DNA from: Marisediminitalea alba
GTDB taxonomy: Bacteria; Pseudomonadota; Gammaproteobacteria; Enterobacterales; Alteromonadaceae
Direction: 5' to 3'
Assembly (NCBI RefSeq): GCF_002993365.1
Contig: NZ_PVNP01000193.1
Span: 62,001-126,000 of the forward strand
DNA length: 64,000 bases
Shown one piece after another: positions 8,751 through 17,872 of the stretch. The position numbers and the translations under genes were made by a program. How positions within the stretch are numbered: the stretch's first letter is position 1; each line of letters starts with the position of its first letter. The notes below the pieces were generated by a model. It did not search any database. It saw only the letters and a program-made list of their open reading frames with translations, and was not told the origin of the DNA.

Positions 8751-9992
8751 TTATTTAGCCTGATCCGGGCTTTGCTCTACCGTGGGTAATTCCTCTTCGG
8801 TGCGGTGCACAGGCTTGCCAACGATGTAAAGCACTATAAATCCCAGCACGGCAGATACCGCCGAACCGGCGAGTATGCCGACCCGCTCATCAAAGATCTG
8901 ATTGATGCCAGTTTCCTGAAACGCCAGTCCGCCTATAAACAAACTCATGGTAAAGCCAACGCCACACAGCAGTGAGCAACCATAGATATGTTTAAAGTTA
9001 AGATCAGACGGCAGTGATGCCAGCCTCAGTTTGACAATCAGCCAGCAAAAGGCAAATACGCCTACTTGTTTACCAATCACCAGACCTAAGAATATCCCCC
9101 AGGTCACCGGGTGGAAAATACCTTCAGGCGCGATGTTGCTGAAATTAATGCCGGCGTTAGCGAAGGCAAATATAGGAATAATCGCAAAACTCACTGCAGA
9201 ATTAAGCTCGTGCTCCAACCGCACCACCGGTGAATTATCCGGGTTGCTTTTCTCCCGCATAGGGATAAAGGCGGCCAGTAACACGCCTGCCAGCGTGGCA
9301 TGCACACCGGATTTTAACAGCGCCACCCATAACACCATGCCAACGATAATATAACCGGGTAAGTCCACTACGTTACGTTTGTTCATGATCCATAAAATCA
9401 GAAAACATACTGCGGCAATCATTAACGCCACTTCCGTAATATTCTCGGTGTAAAACAAAGCGATGATCACGATAGCGCCGATATCATCAATAATCGCGAG
9501 AGTCACCAGAAATACCTTGAGGCTGGCAGGCACCCGTTTGCCCAACAAGGCCATGACTCCCAGGGCGAAAGCAATATCGGTAGCTGCGGGAATAGCCCAG
9601 CCAGATATCGCCGCAGGATTACCCCAGTTGATACCAACATAAATCAGCGCCGGAATGATCATGCCTCCTATCGCACCGCTGGCAGGTAGAATAATATTTT
9701 TCGGATTGGCCAGTTCGCCCTCACACACTTCACGCTTGAGTTCCAGCCCGACATGGAAGAAAAACACGGCCATCAGACCATCGTTAATCCACAGCAACAA
9801 AGGTTTATCGATTCTGAAATCACCGGCGGCAATGATTACTGGCATGGAAACCAGCTTGTCGTAATAGATGTTGAGCGGGGTATTGGCTACCACTAACGCC
9901 AACGCAGTAGCGATCATCAGCAGAATGCCGGCTGAGGACTCACGCTTAAGAAAATTTTCTACTACTTCGGTAATTTCATTTATCTTTTCCAC
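8751..9992 (-). CDS. nhaA: Na+/H+ antiporter NhaA
   Basis: A 413-residue inner-membrane antiporter that exchanges sodium (or lithium) for protons in pH and salt homeostasis. It has about 12 membrane segments. The NhaA signature regions are present: ATDIAFALGV in the middle, and the two ion-binding aspartates in AIIDDIGAIV. The start is a GTG at 9992, with AGGAG five bases upstream; a nearby ATG is out of frame. The cytoplasmic C-terminal tail is short and acidic. It is divergent from the GGDEF/EAL gene. Confidence 0.96.
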   Translation of the reverse strand: MEKINEITEVVENFLKRESSAGILLMIATALALVVANTPLNIYYDKLVSMPVIIAAGDFRIDKPLLLWINDGLMAVFFFHVGLELKREVCEGELANPKNIILPASGAIGGMIIPALIYVGINWGNPAAISGWAIPAATDIAFALGVMALLGKRVPASLKVFLVTLAIIDDIGAIVIIALFYTENITEVALMIAAVCFLILWIMNKRNVVDLPGYIIVGMVLWVALLKSGVHATLAGVLLAAFIPMREKSNPDNSPVVRLEHELNSAVSFAIIPIFAFANAGINFSNIAPEGIFHPVTWGIFLGLVIGKQVGVFAFCWLIVKLRLASLPSDLNFKHIYGCSLLCGVGFTMSLFIGGLAFQETGINQIFDERVGILAGSAVSAVLGFIVLYIVGKPVHRTEEELPTVEQSPDQAK

Positions 9993-10123
9993 ACATGCTC
10001 CTGCCTTGATAAATCAATTAGTTATTACGCTCCTCTGCTAAGGATAGTTTACTCCACCGGCGATGAAAGATTAAACATTAATCAAAGGTCTATAAAGCAA
10101 AGGACTGAAAGGGAACTGCTGCT

Positions 10124-12376
10124 ATGCACAATAACAAACTCGTTTCGCGAACACGACAGGTTTACCTGGCGATTGTGTTGCTCGGTGTACTGCTGGCTGT
10201 TGGCGTATATGGACTAGCTGCCAGCGTGCAGAGTAAAGCGCGACAATACATGGAAACCGACCTGGCTATTTTTAGCCAGGTTCAGCAAATAGGCATGTTA
10301 CTGAGTGAACAGGAACGTATATTGTATGAGTATTATGCCACTGAGGAATCCTCTCTGTACGAAGTGGGGTACTTACAAAACTTTAATCAGCTCAATAATA
10401 TTCTCAATGAAATGGCCGGTGCAGAACGCTTTACCGACACGGTCACCGATGTTTCTGCTCACCTGTTGGCGGCTTCAGAGGTAGCCGGGGCACTGCATGA
10501 AAACCTGATGTCATCGCAAACCCAATGGAATTTGTCACGTACTCAGCTAGAGCAAATCAGCCAGCATCGCCGGGCCGTGTTACCCTTGCTTAAGAAAATA
10601 GAGATGGCCACCAACCGGTCGGTGAGCAATGGCTATCTGTCTATCATTAAACTGCTGGAAATTACCGTTTGGGTGGTGGCGTTATTTTCGTTAGGTATTG
10701 CGGCTATTAGCTTTTATCTGGGCCGCTATGCAGCCCGGTATATCCGCCTTAGTACCGAAAACGAAACGCTGGCACTGTTTCCGAAAAGAAACCCCAACCC
10801 GGTGATCAGAATTGATGCGAAAGGCAAACTTTTGTATGCCAACCCGGCTGCGGATGACCTGATAGCACAATTGTATCCGACAAATCAGCTTTCTATGGCC
10901 AGTTTTCCAGCCCCCTTGTCTGAAGCGCTGTCACTGGCCAGCAGTGGTGGTGAGCTCTGCGCCCAGACGGTGCTCAAACTTTCAGAGCGCTTTTATGCCA
11001 TTCAGAGCCATTGGATAGCAGAACATCAAACCTATGATTTGCATGTGCGGGATATTACTCAGCGTCACCGTGCTGAGCAGGCTTTGGAGCATCAGGCGTA
11101 TCATCATCCGGTCACCGGTATAGGTAATCGCAGTTATCTTGAAAAAACCGCCAATCAGTGGATAGCGCAACAGCAAACCTTTAATGCGGTGATGATTGAT
11201 GTCACGGACTTTAAGTTACTCAGTGAAAATTTCGGGCTGGCCGATGCGCTGGCGTGCATCTATTCGGTAGGTTACTTTTTACAAAGCAGTGTGCAGCAGT
11301 ATGCCAGCGTAAACAGCGAGCCGGATGACGTGTGTTTATTTCATGTAGCCGATGCCTGTTTTATGGTACTGGTAAAAACGCAGGGGCCGGCTCACCGCCT
11401 GGCCTCTTTACTCAGTATGTTACGCACCAAGCTTGTCAACACTATCGATACCCCTATGGGAGCAATGCGCTTTCATGTGACTTTTGGTGTCAGTGATTAT
11501 CCGGTGCACAGTGTGGACTACAACACGCTGCTGCTACATACCAATATCGCAGTGGAAATCGCACTGAAAAATAATCAGGGAGTGCACTACTTTAATGCCG
11601 ATGACGGTGCTTACCATCAGCGCAGGCTCACCATTACCCGCCGCCTTGAGCAGGCGTTAAAGCATAATGAACTGACCCTTTACTATCAACCCAAGCAACA
11701 ACTGAGCGATGGCAGAGTGCAAAGTTGCGAATGTCTGTTGCGCTGGATTGATAACGGTGAATTTATCTCGCCCGGCGAGTTTATCCCCATAGCTGAACGC
11801 AGTGGCTTAATTCTGGTGCTGGGGGAATGGGTTCTCGACAGTGCGTTTAATCAGGCCAGAGCGTGGTATGAAGAGGGGCGTAAGATACAAATTGCGATCA
11901 ATATTTCTGCCCGCCAGTTTTTACAACCGGGTTTTGCTGAGTCGATAGAGCGTCGTTTGCGTGAATACGCTATTCCTGCTTCGTTAATTGAACTGGAGCT
12001 GACCGAAACATCCATAATGGACAATCACCAACTGGCCAGTGCGGTGCTGATGGAGTTGCGAGCACTGGGGGTGAGTCTGTCGATAGATGATTTTGGTACC
12101 GGTTACTCGTCGCTCGCTTACCTGAGTGCTTTTCCAGTGGACAAAGTGAAAATTGACCGCTCTTTCGTCAGTCAGATGGTGGATGCTCCCAAACAGCAGG
12201 CGATAGTGTTAACTATTTGTCAGCTGGCACATAACCTCGGCCTTAAAGTCATTGCCGAGGGCGTGGAAACCGATGTGCAACGTGAGCTCCTGCATCAGTA
12301 TGGCTGTGATTTCCTGCAGGGCTATTTATTTGCCCGGCCGGTGCCGGCCAGTGAAGCGGTTACGCTGTTTAACTAA
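10124..12376 (+). CDS. Membrane GGDEF-EAL protein with degenerate GGDEF
   Basis: A 750-residue cyclic-di-GMP signalling protein. An N-terminal helix (about 12-35) and a second helix (about 180-205) frame a ~140-residue periplasmic sensor region. A PAS-like segment (about 225-320) follows, then a GGDEF fold and an EAL domain. The GGDEF active-site motif is replaced by a sequence around ADACF, so cyclase activity is unlikely. The EAL domain keeps its key features: ECLLRW in place of EALLRW (about 535), NISARQF, ELTETS, DDFGTGYSSL and AEGVE. It is therefore probably an active phosphodiesterase degrading c-di-GMP, with the GGDEF half acting as a regulatory or GTP-sensing part. That role is inference from similar proteins. 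Confidence 0.92.
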   Translation: MHNNKLVSRTRQVYLAIVLLGVLLAVGVYGLAASVQSKARQYMETDLAIFSQVQQIGMLLSEQERILYEYYATEESSLYEVGYLQNFNQLNNILNEMAGAERFTDTVTDVSAHLLAASEVAGALHENLMSSQTQWNLSRTQLEQISQHRRAVLPLLKKIEMATNRSVSNGYLSIIKLLEITVWVVALFSLGIAAISFYLGRYAARYIRLSTENETLALFPKRNPNPVIRIDAKGKLLYANPAADDLIAQLYPTNQLSMASFPAPLSEALSLASSGGELCAQTVLKLSERFYAIQSHWIAEHQTYDLHVRDITQRHRAEQALEHQAYHHPVTGIGNRSYLEKTANQWIAQQQTFNAVMIDVTDFKLLSENFGLADALACIYSVGYFLQSSVQQYASVNSEPDDVCLFHVADACFMVLVKTQGPAHRLASLLSMLRTKLVNTIDTPMGAMRFHVTFGVSDYPVHSVDYNTLLLHTNIAVEIALKNNQGVHYFNADDGAYHQRRLTITRRLEQALKHNELTLYYQPKQQLSDGRVQSCECLLRWIDNGEFISPGEFIPIAERSGLILVLGEWVLDSAFNQARAWYEEGRKIQIAINISARQFLQPGFAESIERRLREYAIPASLIELELTETSIMDNHQLASAVLMELRALGVSLSIDDFGTGYSSLAYLSAFPVDKVKIDRSFVSQMVDAPKQQAIVLTICQLAHNLGLKVIAEGVETDVQRELLHQYGCDFLQGYLFARPVPASEAVTLFN

Positions 12377-12400
12377 AAACGGCGCCTGCCGGCGCCGTTT
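12377..12400. terminator. Bidirectional terminator
   Basis: A perfect 10-bp stem (AAACGGCGCC with GGCGCCGTTT) around TGCC lies between two convergent genes, the GGDEF-EAL gene and fadE. On the minus strand it is followed by a run of T. Confidence 0.88.
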
Positions 12401-12428
12401 GACTTTAATCATTCAATATTTCAATGCC

Positions 12429-14756
12429 TCAGGCAGCATCGCTCACTTTCACGTTATCCTCTTTAGCCTGGGCAAGGCCAAGGTCAAAGTCGAATTCGTC
12501 AACGTTAACGACCTGTTTACGCAACGCGTCTGCTGCCGCGATTTGTTCGGCCTCGGCCTGGGTAATTACCTGCTCAGCCAGCGCTTTCTCGCGTAACTGG
12601 AAGATACTGCCTTTGCGCGGCAGGGTTTTAGCCTGCTGCGCTGCTTTCACTTTTGCTGCCACCGGCGCGAGTGCGTCAATGGCATCCATAGCCTGGTTCA
12701 GCACGGCAACGGCATCATCTTCATTTTTACCCACATAACACATGGGAGTAATAGCATCGCGCAGTGATTTATCCTGACACAGGTTAAGCGCCAATTGCGT
12801 TTTCAGCTTATCCTTAGGTGGATTGTAAGCACTGCCCCACGGGAAAATCAGGCGCTGTATCAACGCACCAACTACGGGGTTGGAGATATGGCGGCAGTAA
12901 CCTTTGAGCGCAATCTCACAGTTACACAGAGACTGCTGAATAAGGTAATCAACAATCGGTTGCTCTTTAGGGTTCGCACCACGGCTGTAAAAGTGTTTGA
13001 GTACCGCTGAAGACAGATACAGTTCACTTAATACATCACCTAACCGGGCTGATAACATCTCACGGCGTTTAAGTTCACCACCTAGCATCAGCATGGCAAT
13101 ATCAGAACAGATCGCAAGGGCTTTACTCATGCGCTGAATTTGCTGGGTGTGGCGTTTGTTGGCATCGTCTTTGGGGGCCGAGGCAAAGCGTGCGCCGGTT
13201 AAACCATGGCCAAAAGCTGCGAAAGCATTACCCAGTGCAAACTTGATATGTTTGTACAGTAACGGCTCAAACTGCGCCAGTCCGGTTTTAAAGTCAGGCT
13301 CGGCGGCAGCCACCATCTCGTCGAATACATAGGGATGACAGCGAGTCGCACCCTGGCCAAATATCATCAGGTTTCGGGTCAGGATATTGGCCCCTTCGAC
13401 CGTGATAGAAACCGGCATGGCCATGTATAAAGAAGCCAGGTAGTTATTGGGACCCATCTGAATACCTTTACCACCACTAATGTCCATGGCGATGTTAATA
13501 CTCTGACGAGCTGCTTCTGTCATATGGTATTTAGCGATAGCGGTCACCACCGCCGGCTTTTGGCCAAGATCAATAGCACCAGCGGTTAAATGACGCACCG
13601 CTTCGGCTTGATAAGCATTGGCAGCTAGTTGGGCGAGCCCTTCCTGTACACCTTCAAATTCATACAGTGAACAGCCAAATTGCTGGCGAATGCTGGCATA
13701 AATTGCGGTGGTTTGCGCACTGAGCTGGGCGTTACCGGTAGACAGAGCAGGCAGTGAAATACCACGACCCGCCGACAGGCATTCCATCAGCATGCGCCAG
13801 CCCTTGCCAGCATAATCTGCGCCGCCAATTATCCAGTCGATAGGAATAAACACATCCTTACCGCGCGTAGTACCGTTCATAAAGGCCTGCTCAAGCGGTA
13901 AATGACGGTTGCCCACTTCTACACCCGGATGGCTGGTGGGAATAAGCGCACAGGTAATACCAATGCTTTCCTTTTCACCTAACAGTTTATCCGGATCGTA
14001 GAGTTTAAACGCCAGTCCTAAAACGGTGGCTACCGGGGCAAGGGTAATATAGCGCTTATCCCAATTAAGGCGGATCCCGAGGGTTTCTTTACCGTCGTAC
14101 TCGCCCATAGTGACTACGCCTGTATCTGGAATGCCGCCCGCATCAGAGCCGGCTTCGGGCCCGGTTAATGCAAAGCAGGGAATATCCGTACCGTCGGCCA
14201 GGCGCGGCAACCAGTAATCTTTTTGTTGCTGCGTGCCATAGTGGCTTAGCAATTCACCGGGGCCCAGAGAGTTAGGCACCATAACGGTAACGCCGGCACT
14301 TACCGAGCGGCTGGCAATTTTCGATACGATGGTTGAATTAGCCAGCGCAGAGAAGGCCTTACCGCCATACTCTTTAGGTATGATCATAGCGAAAAAGCCT
14401 TTTTCCCGCATATAGCGCCAGGCGTCCTCAGTGAAGTCTTTGTCTTTGTGGATCACGTCGAAATCATCAATCATGCCCATCAGTTCATTGACTTCGTTAT
14501 CTAAAAACGACTGCTCTTCGTCGGTTAACTGGGGCAATGCCATGGAGTACAGGCGCTCCCAGTCGGGCTTTCCGGAAAATAAATCGCCTTCTACCCATAC
14601 CGAGCCGGCTTCCATAGCTTCCCGCTCGGTTTGACTTAACGGTGGTAATACCTTTTTGAAAAGCTTAAATGCAGGGCCGGTGACCCACTGTTGGCGCAAT
14701 GATTTAACCTGAAACAGGACGAAAATCAGTGCCGCGACAATAATCCAAAAGAGCAT
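12429..14756 (-). CDS. fadE: Acyl-CoA dehydrogenase FadE (copy 1)
   Basis: A 775-residue FadE-type flavoprotein, catalysing the first step of fatty acid beta-oxidation (acyl-CoA to trans-2-enoyl-CoA). The N-terminus has one hydrophobic membrane segment (about residues 2-17), as in the membrane-associated enterobacterial FadE. The central acyl-CoA dehydrogenase core contains CFALTGPEAGSDAGG and TRNLMIFGQGA, and the ~200-residue C-terminal extension is the DUF1974 region. A second FadE at 54.3-56.6 kb is clearly a paralogue but lacks the membrane segment. Two PsrA-like boxes lie upstream, suggesting induction by long-chain acyl-CoA. Monocistronic. Confidence 0.94.
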   Translation of the reverse strand: MLFWIIVAALIFVLFQVKSLRQQWVTGPAFKLFKKVLPPLSQTEREAMEAGSVWVEGDLFSGKPDWERLYSMALPQLTDEEQSFLDNEVNELMGMIDDFDVIHKDKDFTEDAWRYMREKGFFAMIIPKEYGGKAFSALANSTIVSKIASRSVSAGVTVMVPNSLGPGELLSHYGTQQQKDYWLPRLADGTDIPCFALTGPEAGSDAGGIPDTGVVTMGEYDGKETLGIRLNWDKRYITLAPVATVLGLAFKLYDPDKLLGEKESIGITCALIPTSHPGVEVGNRHLPLEQAFMNGTTRGKDVFIPIDWIIGGADYAGKGWRMLMECLSAGRGISLPALSTGNAQLSAQTTAIYASIRQQFGCSLYEFEGVQEGLAQLAANAYQAEAVRHLTAGAIDLGQKPAVVTAIAKYHMTEAARQSINIAMDISGGKGIQMGPNNYLASLYMAMPVSITVEGANILTRNLMIFGQGATRCHPYVFDEMVAAAEPDFKTGLAQFEPLLYKHIKFALGNAFAAFGHGLTGARFASAPKDDANKRHTQQIQRMSKALAICSDIAMLMLGGELKRREMLSARLGDVLSELYLSSAVLKHFYSRGANPKEQPIVDYLIQQSLCNCEIALKGYCRHISNPVVGALIQRLIFPWGSAYNPPKDKLKTQLALNLCQDKSLRDAITPMCYVGKNEDDAVAVLNQAMDAIDALAPVAAKVKAAQQAKTLPRKGSIFQLREKALAEQVITQAEAEQIAAADALRKQVVNVDEFDFDLGLAQAKEDNVKVSDAA

Positions 14757-14810
14757 AATGTATCCCCTGAGTTTATTTATGAGGCAAATCCCGATTTAAA
14801 TATTTGAATT

Positions 14811-14850
14811 AAACGGGCGTTTGAATTTTGCAAATTTAAACACTTGTTTT
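14811..14850 (-). promoter_or_regulatory. Two PsrA-like operator boxes upstream of fadE copy 1
   Basis: AAAC-GGGC-GTTT (14811-14822) and AAAC-ACTT-GTTT (14838-14849) both fit the published PsrA pattern AAAC-N2-4-GTTT and are flanked by AATT. PsrA is the TetR-type fatty-acid regulator of several gammaproteobacteria. The psrA gene is not in the window, so the assignment is inference. Confidence 0.5.
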
Positions 14851-15015
14851 AATTGTCGTCAATCAACAAATTTGTCGGATCACACAAAAACGCAACGGGG
14901 TCAGATTGTCTTAACTACGCCACAACTTACTAATACATAATATAAAATGACTTAAACCGGTGGCTGGCAACAGGAAGGCGTAAGGACTTTTACAGCTCAT
15001 CCGATGAGCTGAGTG

Positions 15016-15951
15016 TCATTCTCTGGCGGCAGAGAATGACGTGTGATGGTTCAACTGACTTTTGTATTCGTGAACCACTGCTAAAAAGGCGCTGAGTAGC
15101 GGTGAGTGATCGTCTTTGAGGTAAATACAGCTTAAATCTACGGTGGCGTTATCCGGTAAACCGCCAAGGGGAATGTATTTAACCCCGGGCAATTGTAAAA
15201 CACTGGCCGAACTAGGGATTAAACAAAAGCCAAACCCTCCGGAAACCAACGCGATACCGGTGACGGCATCAATGACCGTTTGGGTGATATCCATGGTCAC
15301 ACCGGCCTCCTGAAAGACCCTTGAAACCAGGTCGACAAAGTTGGGCCGTGCACCTTTGGGGAATACCACAATGGGCTCATTATCCAGCTCTTTAAGGTTG
15401 ATGAGGGGTTTAGTGGCCAGCGGGTGATCATCGCGCACAGCCACCATCAGCTTATCCTGCAAAATCATGGTGGAATCGATATCCGGCAGGGGCGCAAGCA
15501 GGCGATTAAAGCCCACCGAAATGCGTTTTTGCCGCAGCGCTTCGATTTGTTCCGCCTTACTCATTTGATGCAGAACAATATTTACGCCTGGGTAGGCGGT
15601 TTTAAAACGCTTGAGAATATCCGGGATAGTGTTGAGGATCCCGGAGCCAAAAATGGCCACATCGAGCCGGCCTAACTGACCTTTTCCTGCCCGCTGGGTT
15701 CGCTCCTGCGCCTGCTCAATAAGACTTAAGATATTGCGTGACTCATTGAGGAATAACTGGCCGGCCGAAGTCAGCTCTACGCCTTTGGCAGTGCGCTCAA
15801 ACAGTTTAACCTGGAGTTCATCCTCGAGCTGTTGGATCTGCCTGCTAAGCGGTGGCTGAGAGATAAATAATCGTTTCGCAGCGCGACCAATATTTCGCTC
15901 TTCAGCAACGGCAACAAAGTAACGGATTTGACGAATATCCATGGCAGACAT
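15016..15951 (-). CDS. BenM/CatM-like LysR regulator
   Basis: A 311-residue LysR-type regulator. The helix-turn-helix starts at MDIRQIRYFVAVAEE, and the recognition helix includes FISQPPLSRQIQQLE. The IRQIRYFVAV opening and the effector domain resemble BenM/CatM/CatR, which answer to muconate-type intermediates of aromatic degradation. It is divergent from the DUF1302 operon. The gap carries a perfect ATAC-N7-GTAT palindrome, the BenM/CatM consensus, plus a second element, and the same pair precedes dmpC. It therefore probably regulates itself, the envelope operon and the meta-cleavage lower pathway. The effector could be a ring-fission product; that is inference. Confidence 0.9.
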   Translation of the reverse strand: MSAMDIRQIRYFVAVAEERNIGRAAKRLFISQPPLSRQIQQLEDELQVKLFERTAKGVELTSAGQLFLNESRNILSLIEQAQERTQRAGKGQLGRLDVAIFGSGILNTIPDILKRFKTAYPGVNIVLHQMSKAEQIEALRQKRISVGFNRLLAPLPDIDSTMILQDKLMVAVRDDHPLATKPLINLKELDNEPIVVFPKGARPNFVDLVSRVFQEAGVTMDITQTVIDAVTGIALVSGGFGFCLIPSSASVLQLPGVKYIPLGGLPDNATVDLSCIYLKDDHSPLLSAFLAVVHEYKSQLNHHTSFSAARE

Positions 15952-15972
15952 TCCGGGTGAGTAAACTTGATA

Positions 15973-16019
15973 ATACCTTAAAGGTATAAATCAGGGCCGT
16001 CAATAGTATTGGAAGGTAA
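15973..16019. promoter_or_regulatory. Two-part LysR operator (copy A)
   Basis: A perfect ATAC-N7-GTAT palindrome (15973-15987) is followed, after 18 bp, by GTATTGGAAGGTAA (16006-16019). The same arrangement with the same 18-bp gap occurs at 30987-31033. The layout matches a LysR recognition site plus an activation site next to the promoter of the rightward operon. Confidence 0.75.
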
Positions 16020-16169
16020 TTAACAGCAAATATACATTTCGTTCACAACGCGTGATTTATCAATATCCAACCTATTTGGTGCGACAGAGGTTCGCTGTTA
16101 CACCAGGCTGTGAGGTGAGGTATGTGGGTCGCGCAACTCAGCATAGTGAAACATTCGAGGAGGAACGCT

Positions 16170-17849
16170 ATGAATGAAGTGTGGGTGAAACAAAACAACA
16201 ATAAGTTGCCTCGCAACGCACTCGCCGCAGCCGTTGCCCTGGGCCTTTTAGCCTCAGCGCAATCCCAGGCTGCAACCATCGATACGGGCAATCGCGACCT
16301 GCGTGTTCGTTGGGATAATACCGTTAAGTACAGTGCCATGTTCCGCGTAGCACCTGCTGAAAACGACGTGGCAAATGGCTCTTTGGGGCCACAGGCTAAC
16401 ACCAACGATGGTGATCTCAACTTCGATAAAGGGTTGGTCTCCAGTCGTCTGGATTTGTTTTCAGAATTCGATCTGCGCTACAAGCGCCGTTACGGTATAC
16501 GTATCAGTGCTGCCACCTGGTATGACTCGGTTTATCACGAAAGTAATGATAACCCGGGTTATCTGGACGGCGCGCTGGTTAACACGCAATCGGTCCCGGC
16601 TGGTGAGTTTGCCGAAGACACTCAGGATTTGCATGGTCAGTATGGCGAAATCCTGGATGCTTTTGTGTACGGTGGATTTAACGTCGGCAAAAAGTCGATT
16701 AACCTTAAAGCCGGCCGTTTTGCTCAGCTTTACGGTGAGAGCCTGTTCTTTGGTTCTAACGCAGTGGCCGGTGCCATGACCAGTCTCGACCTGGCACGTG
16801 CATTGTCTGTACCGCAGTCTGAATTTAAAGAAGTCGCGCGTCCTACCGGTCAGTTTGCTGCCCAGTTGCAGGTTAACTCTAAGTTGACCCTTGCTGCGTA
16901 CTATCAGTTTGAATGGCGCAAGTCGCGATTACCTGCAGCGGGCAGCTATTTTTCATTTACCGATTTTGTTGATAAAGGTGGTGAAACGATCATCCTTGAC
17001 CCTGGCCAGATTGTCCATCGCAGTGAAGACATTGTTGCCGACGACTCAGGTCAGTTTGGTTTCCAGGCCCGTTATAAAATTAACGATTACGAAGTGGGTT
17101 TCTACGCCGCCCAGTTCCACGACAAAATGCCGCAGTTTTACCTGCGTCCGGGGATTAACGTGCAGGAGGGCGGTATTGGCGATTACGCCCAGGTGTTCGC
17201 CGAAGACATCAAAGTGTATGGCCTGAGTGTGAGTACCCTGGTCGGCGAAACCAACGTGGCGGCGGAAATGTCAGTACGTCAGGATATGTCACTGGTGGCC
17301 ACCGGTAATACAGTAATTCTGCCGGGTGATACGGTGTCTGATGGCGGTGATAACTCGGCTTTCCCTCGTGGCGATACGTTCCACTTCAACGCCTCCATGA
17401 TCAGCATTTTAAATGAAAACAGCTTATGGGACGCCGCGACCTTTATCGGTGAGTTTGCTTTCAACCGCCGCTTAGATATCTCGGAAAATGCCGATCAGCT
17501 TGATCCCCTGGCGACTAAGGATGCCAGTGCGATTCAGTTCACCTTTACACCGGATTATTTCCAGGTTTTACCTGGCCTTGATATGCAGGTGCCCATTGGA
17601 TTCGGTTTTGGCATTGAGGGGCGCTCGTCGGTGAACGGTGTGCTGTTCCCATCAGAACACGGTGGCAATGTCAGTGTTGGCCTGAAAGGCGACTACAACC
17701 GTATGTGGCGCTTCTCACTCAACTACAACAAGTATCTTGGCGATGCCGGCTCGATAATCCAGTACAACACCCCGGTACCTACACTTTCTTATGAGAACTT
17801 CCATGGCGATCGTGACTTCATCTCGTTGTCTGTACAACGCACCTTCTAA
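16170..17849 (+). CDS. DUF1302 outer-membrane beta-barrel protein
   Basis: A 559-residue exported protein of the DUF1302 family, probably an outer-membrane barrel. After a signal peptide (about residues 1-34, ending in SQA) it shows alternating amphipathic strands with aromatic girdles and ends in a terminal phenylalanine (SVQRTF), typical of outer-membrane proteins. The ATG at 16170 is chosen because GAGGAGGAA lies immediately upstream; an in-frame ATG at 16122 lacks this. It is the first gene of an operon with a DUF1329 protein, a Ycf48-like protein and an RND transporter, a set that recurs in bacteria that degrade aromatics or other hydrophobic compounds. It could act as a porin for hydrophobic substrates; that role is inference. 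Confidence 0.86.
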   Translation: MNEVWVKQNNNKLPRNALAAAVALGLLASAQSQAATIDTGNRDLRVRWDNTVKYSAMFRVAPAENDVANGSLGPQANTNDGDLNFDKGLVSSRLDLFSEFDLRYKRRYGIRISAATWYDSVYHESNDNPGYLDGALVNTQSVPAGEFAEDTQDLHGQYGEILDAFVYGGFNVGKKSINLKAGRFAQLYGESLFFGSNAVAGAMTSLDLARALSVPQSEFKEVARPTGQFAAQLQVNSKLTLAAYYQFEWRKSRLPAAGSYFSFTDFVDKGGETIILDPGQIVHRSEDIVADDSGQFGFQARYKINDYEVGFYAAQFHDKMPQFYLRPGINVQEGGIGDYAQVFAEDIKVYGLSVSTLVGETNVAAEMSVRQDMSLVATGNTVILPGDTVSDGGDNSAFPRGDTFHFNASMISILNENSLWDAATFIGEFAFNRRLDISENADQLDPLATKDASAIQFTFTPDYFQVLPGLDMQVPIGFGFGIEGRSSVNGVLFPSEHGGNVSVGLKGDYNRMWRFSLNYNKYLGDAGSIIQYNTPVPTLSYENFHGDRDFISLSVQRTF

Positions 17850-17872
17850 CGATCGAGGACAGGAGAATAAAT

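Noticed and set aside
16122-16169. Longer start for the DUF1302 protein
   Set aside because: The strong GAGGAGGAA lies directly before the ATG at 16170 and the signal peptide begins there.
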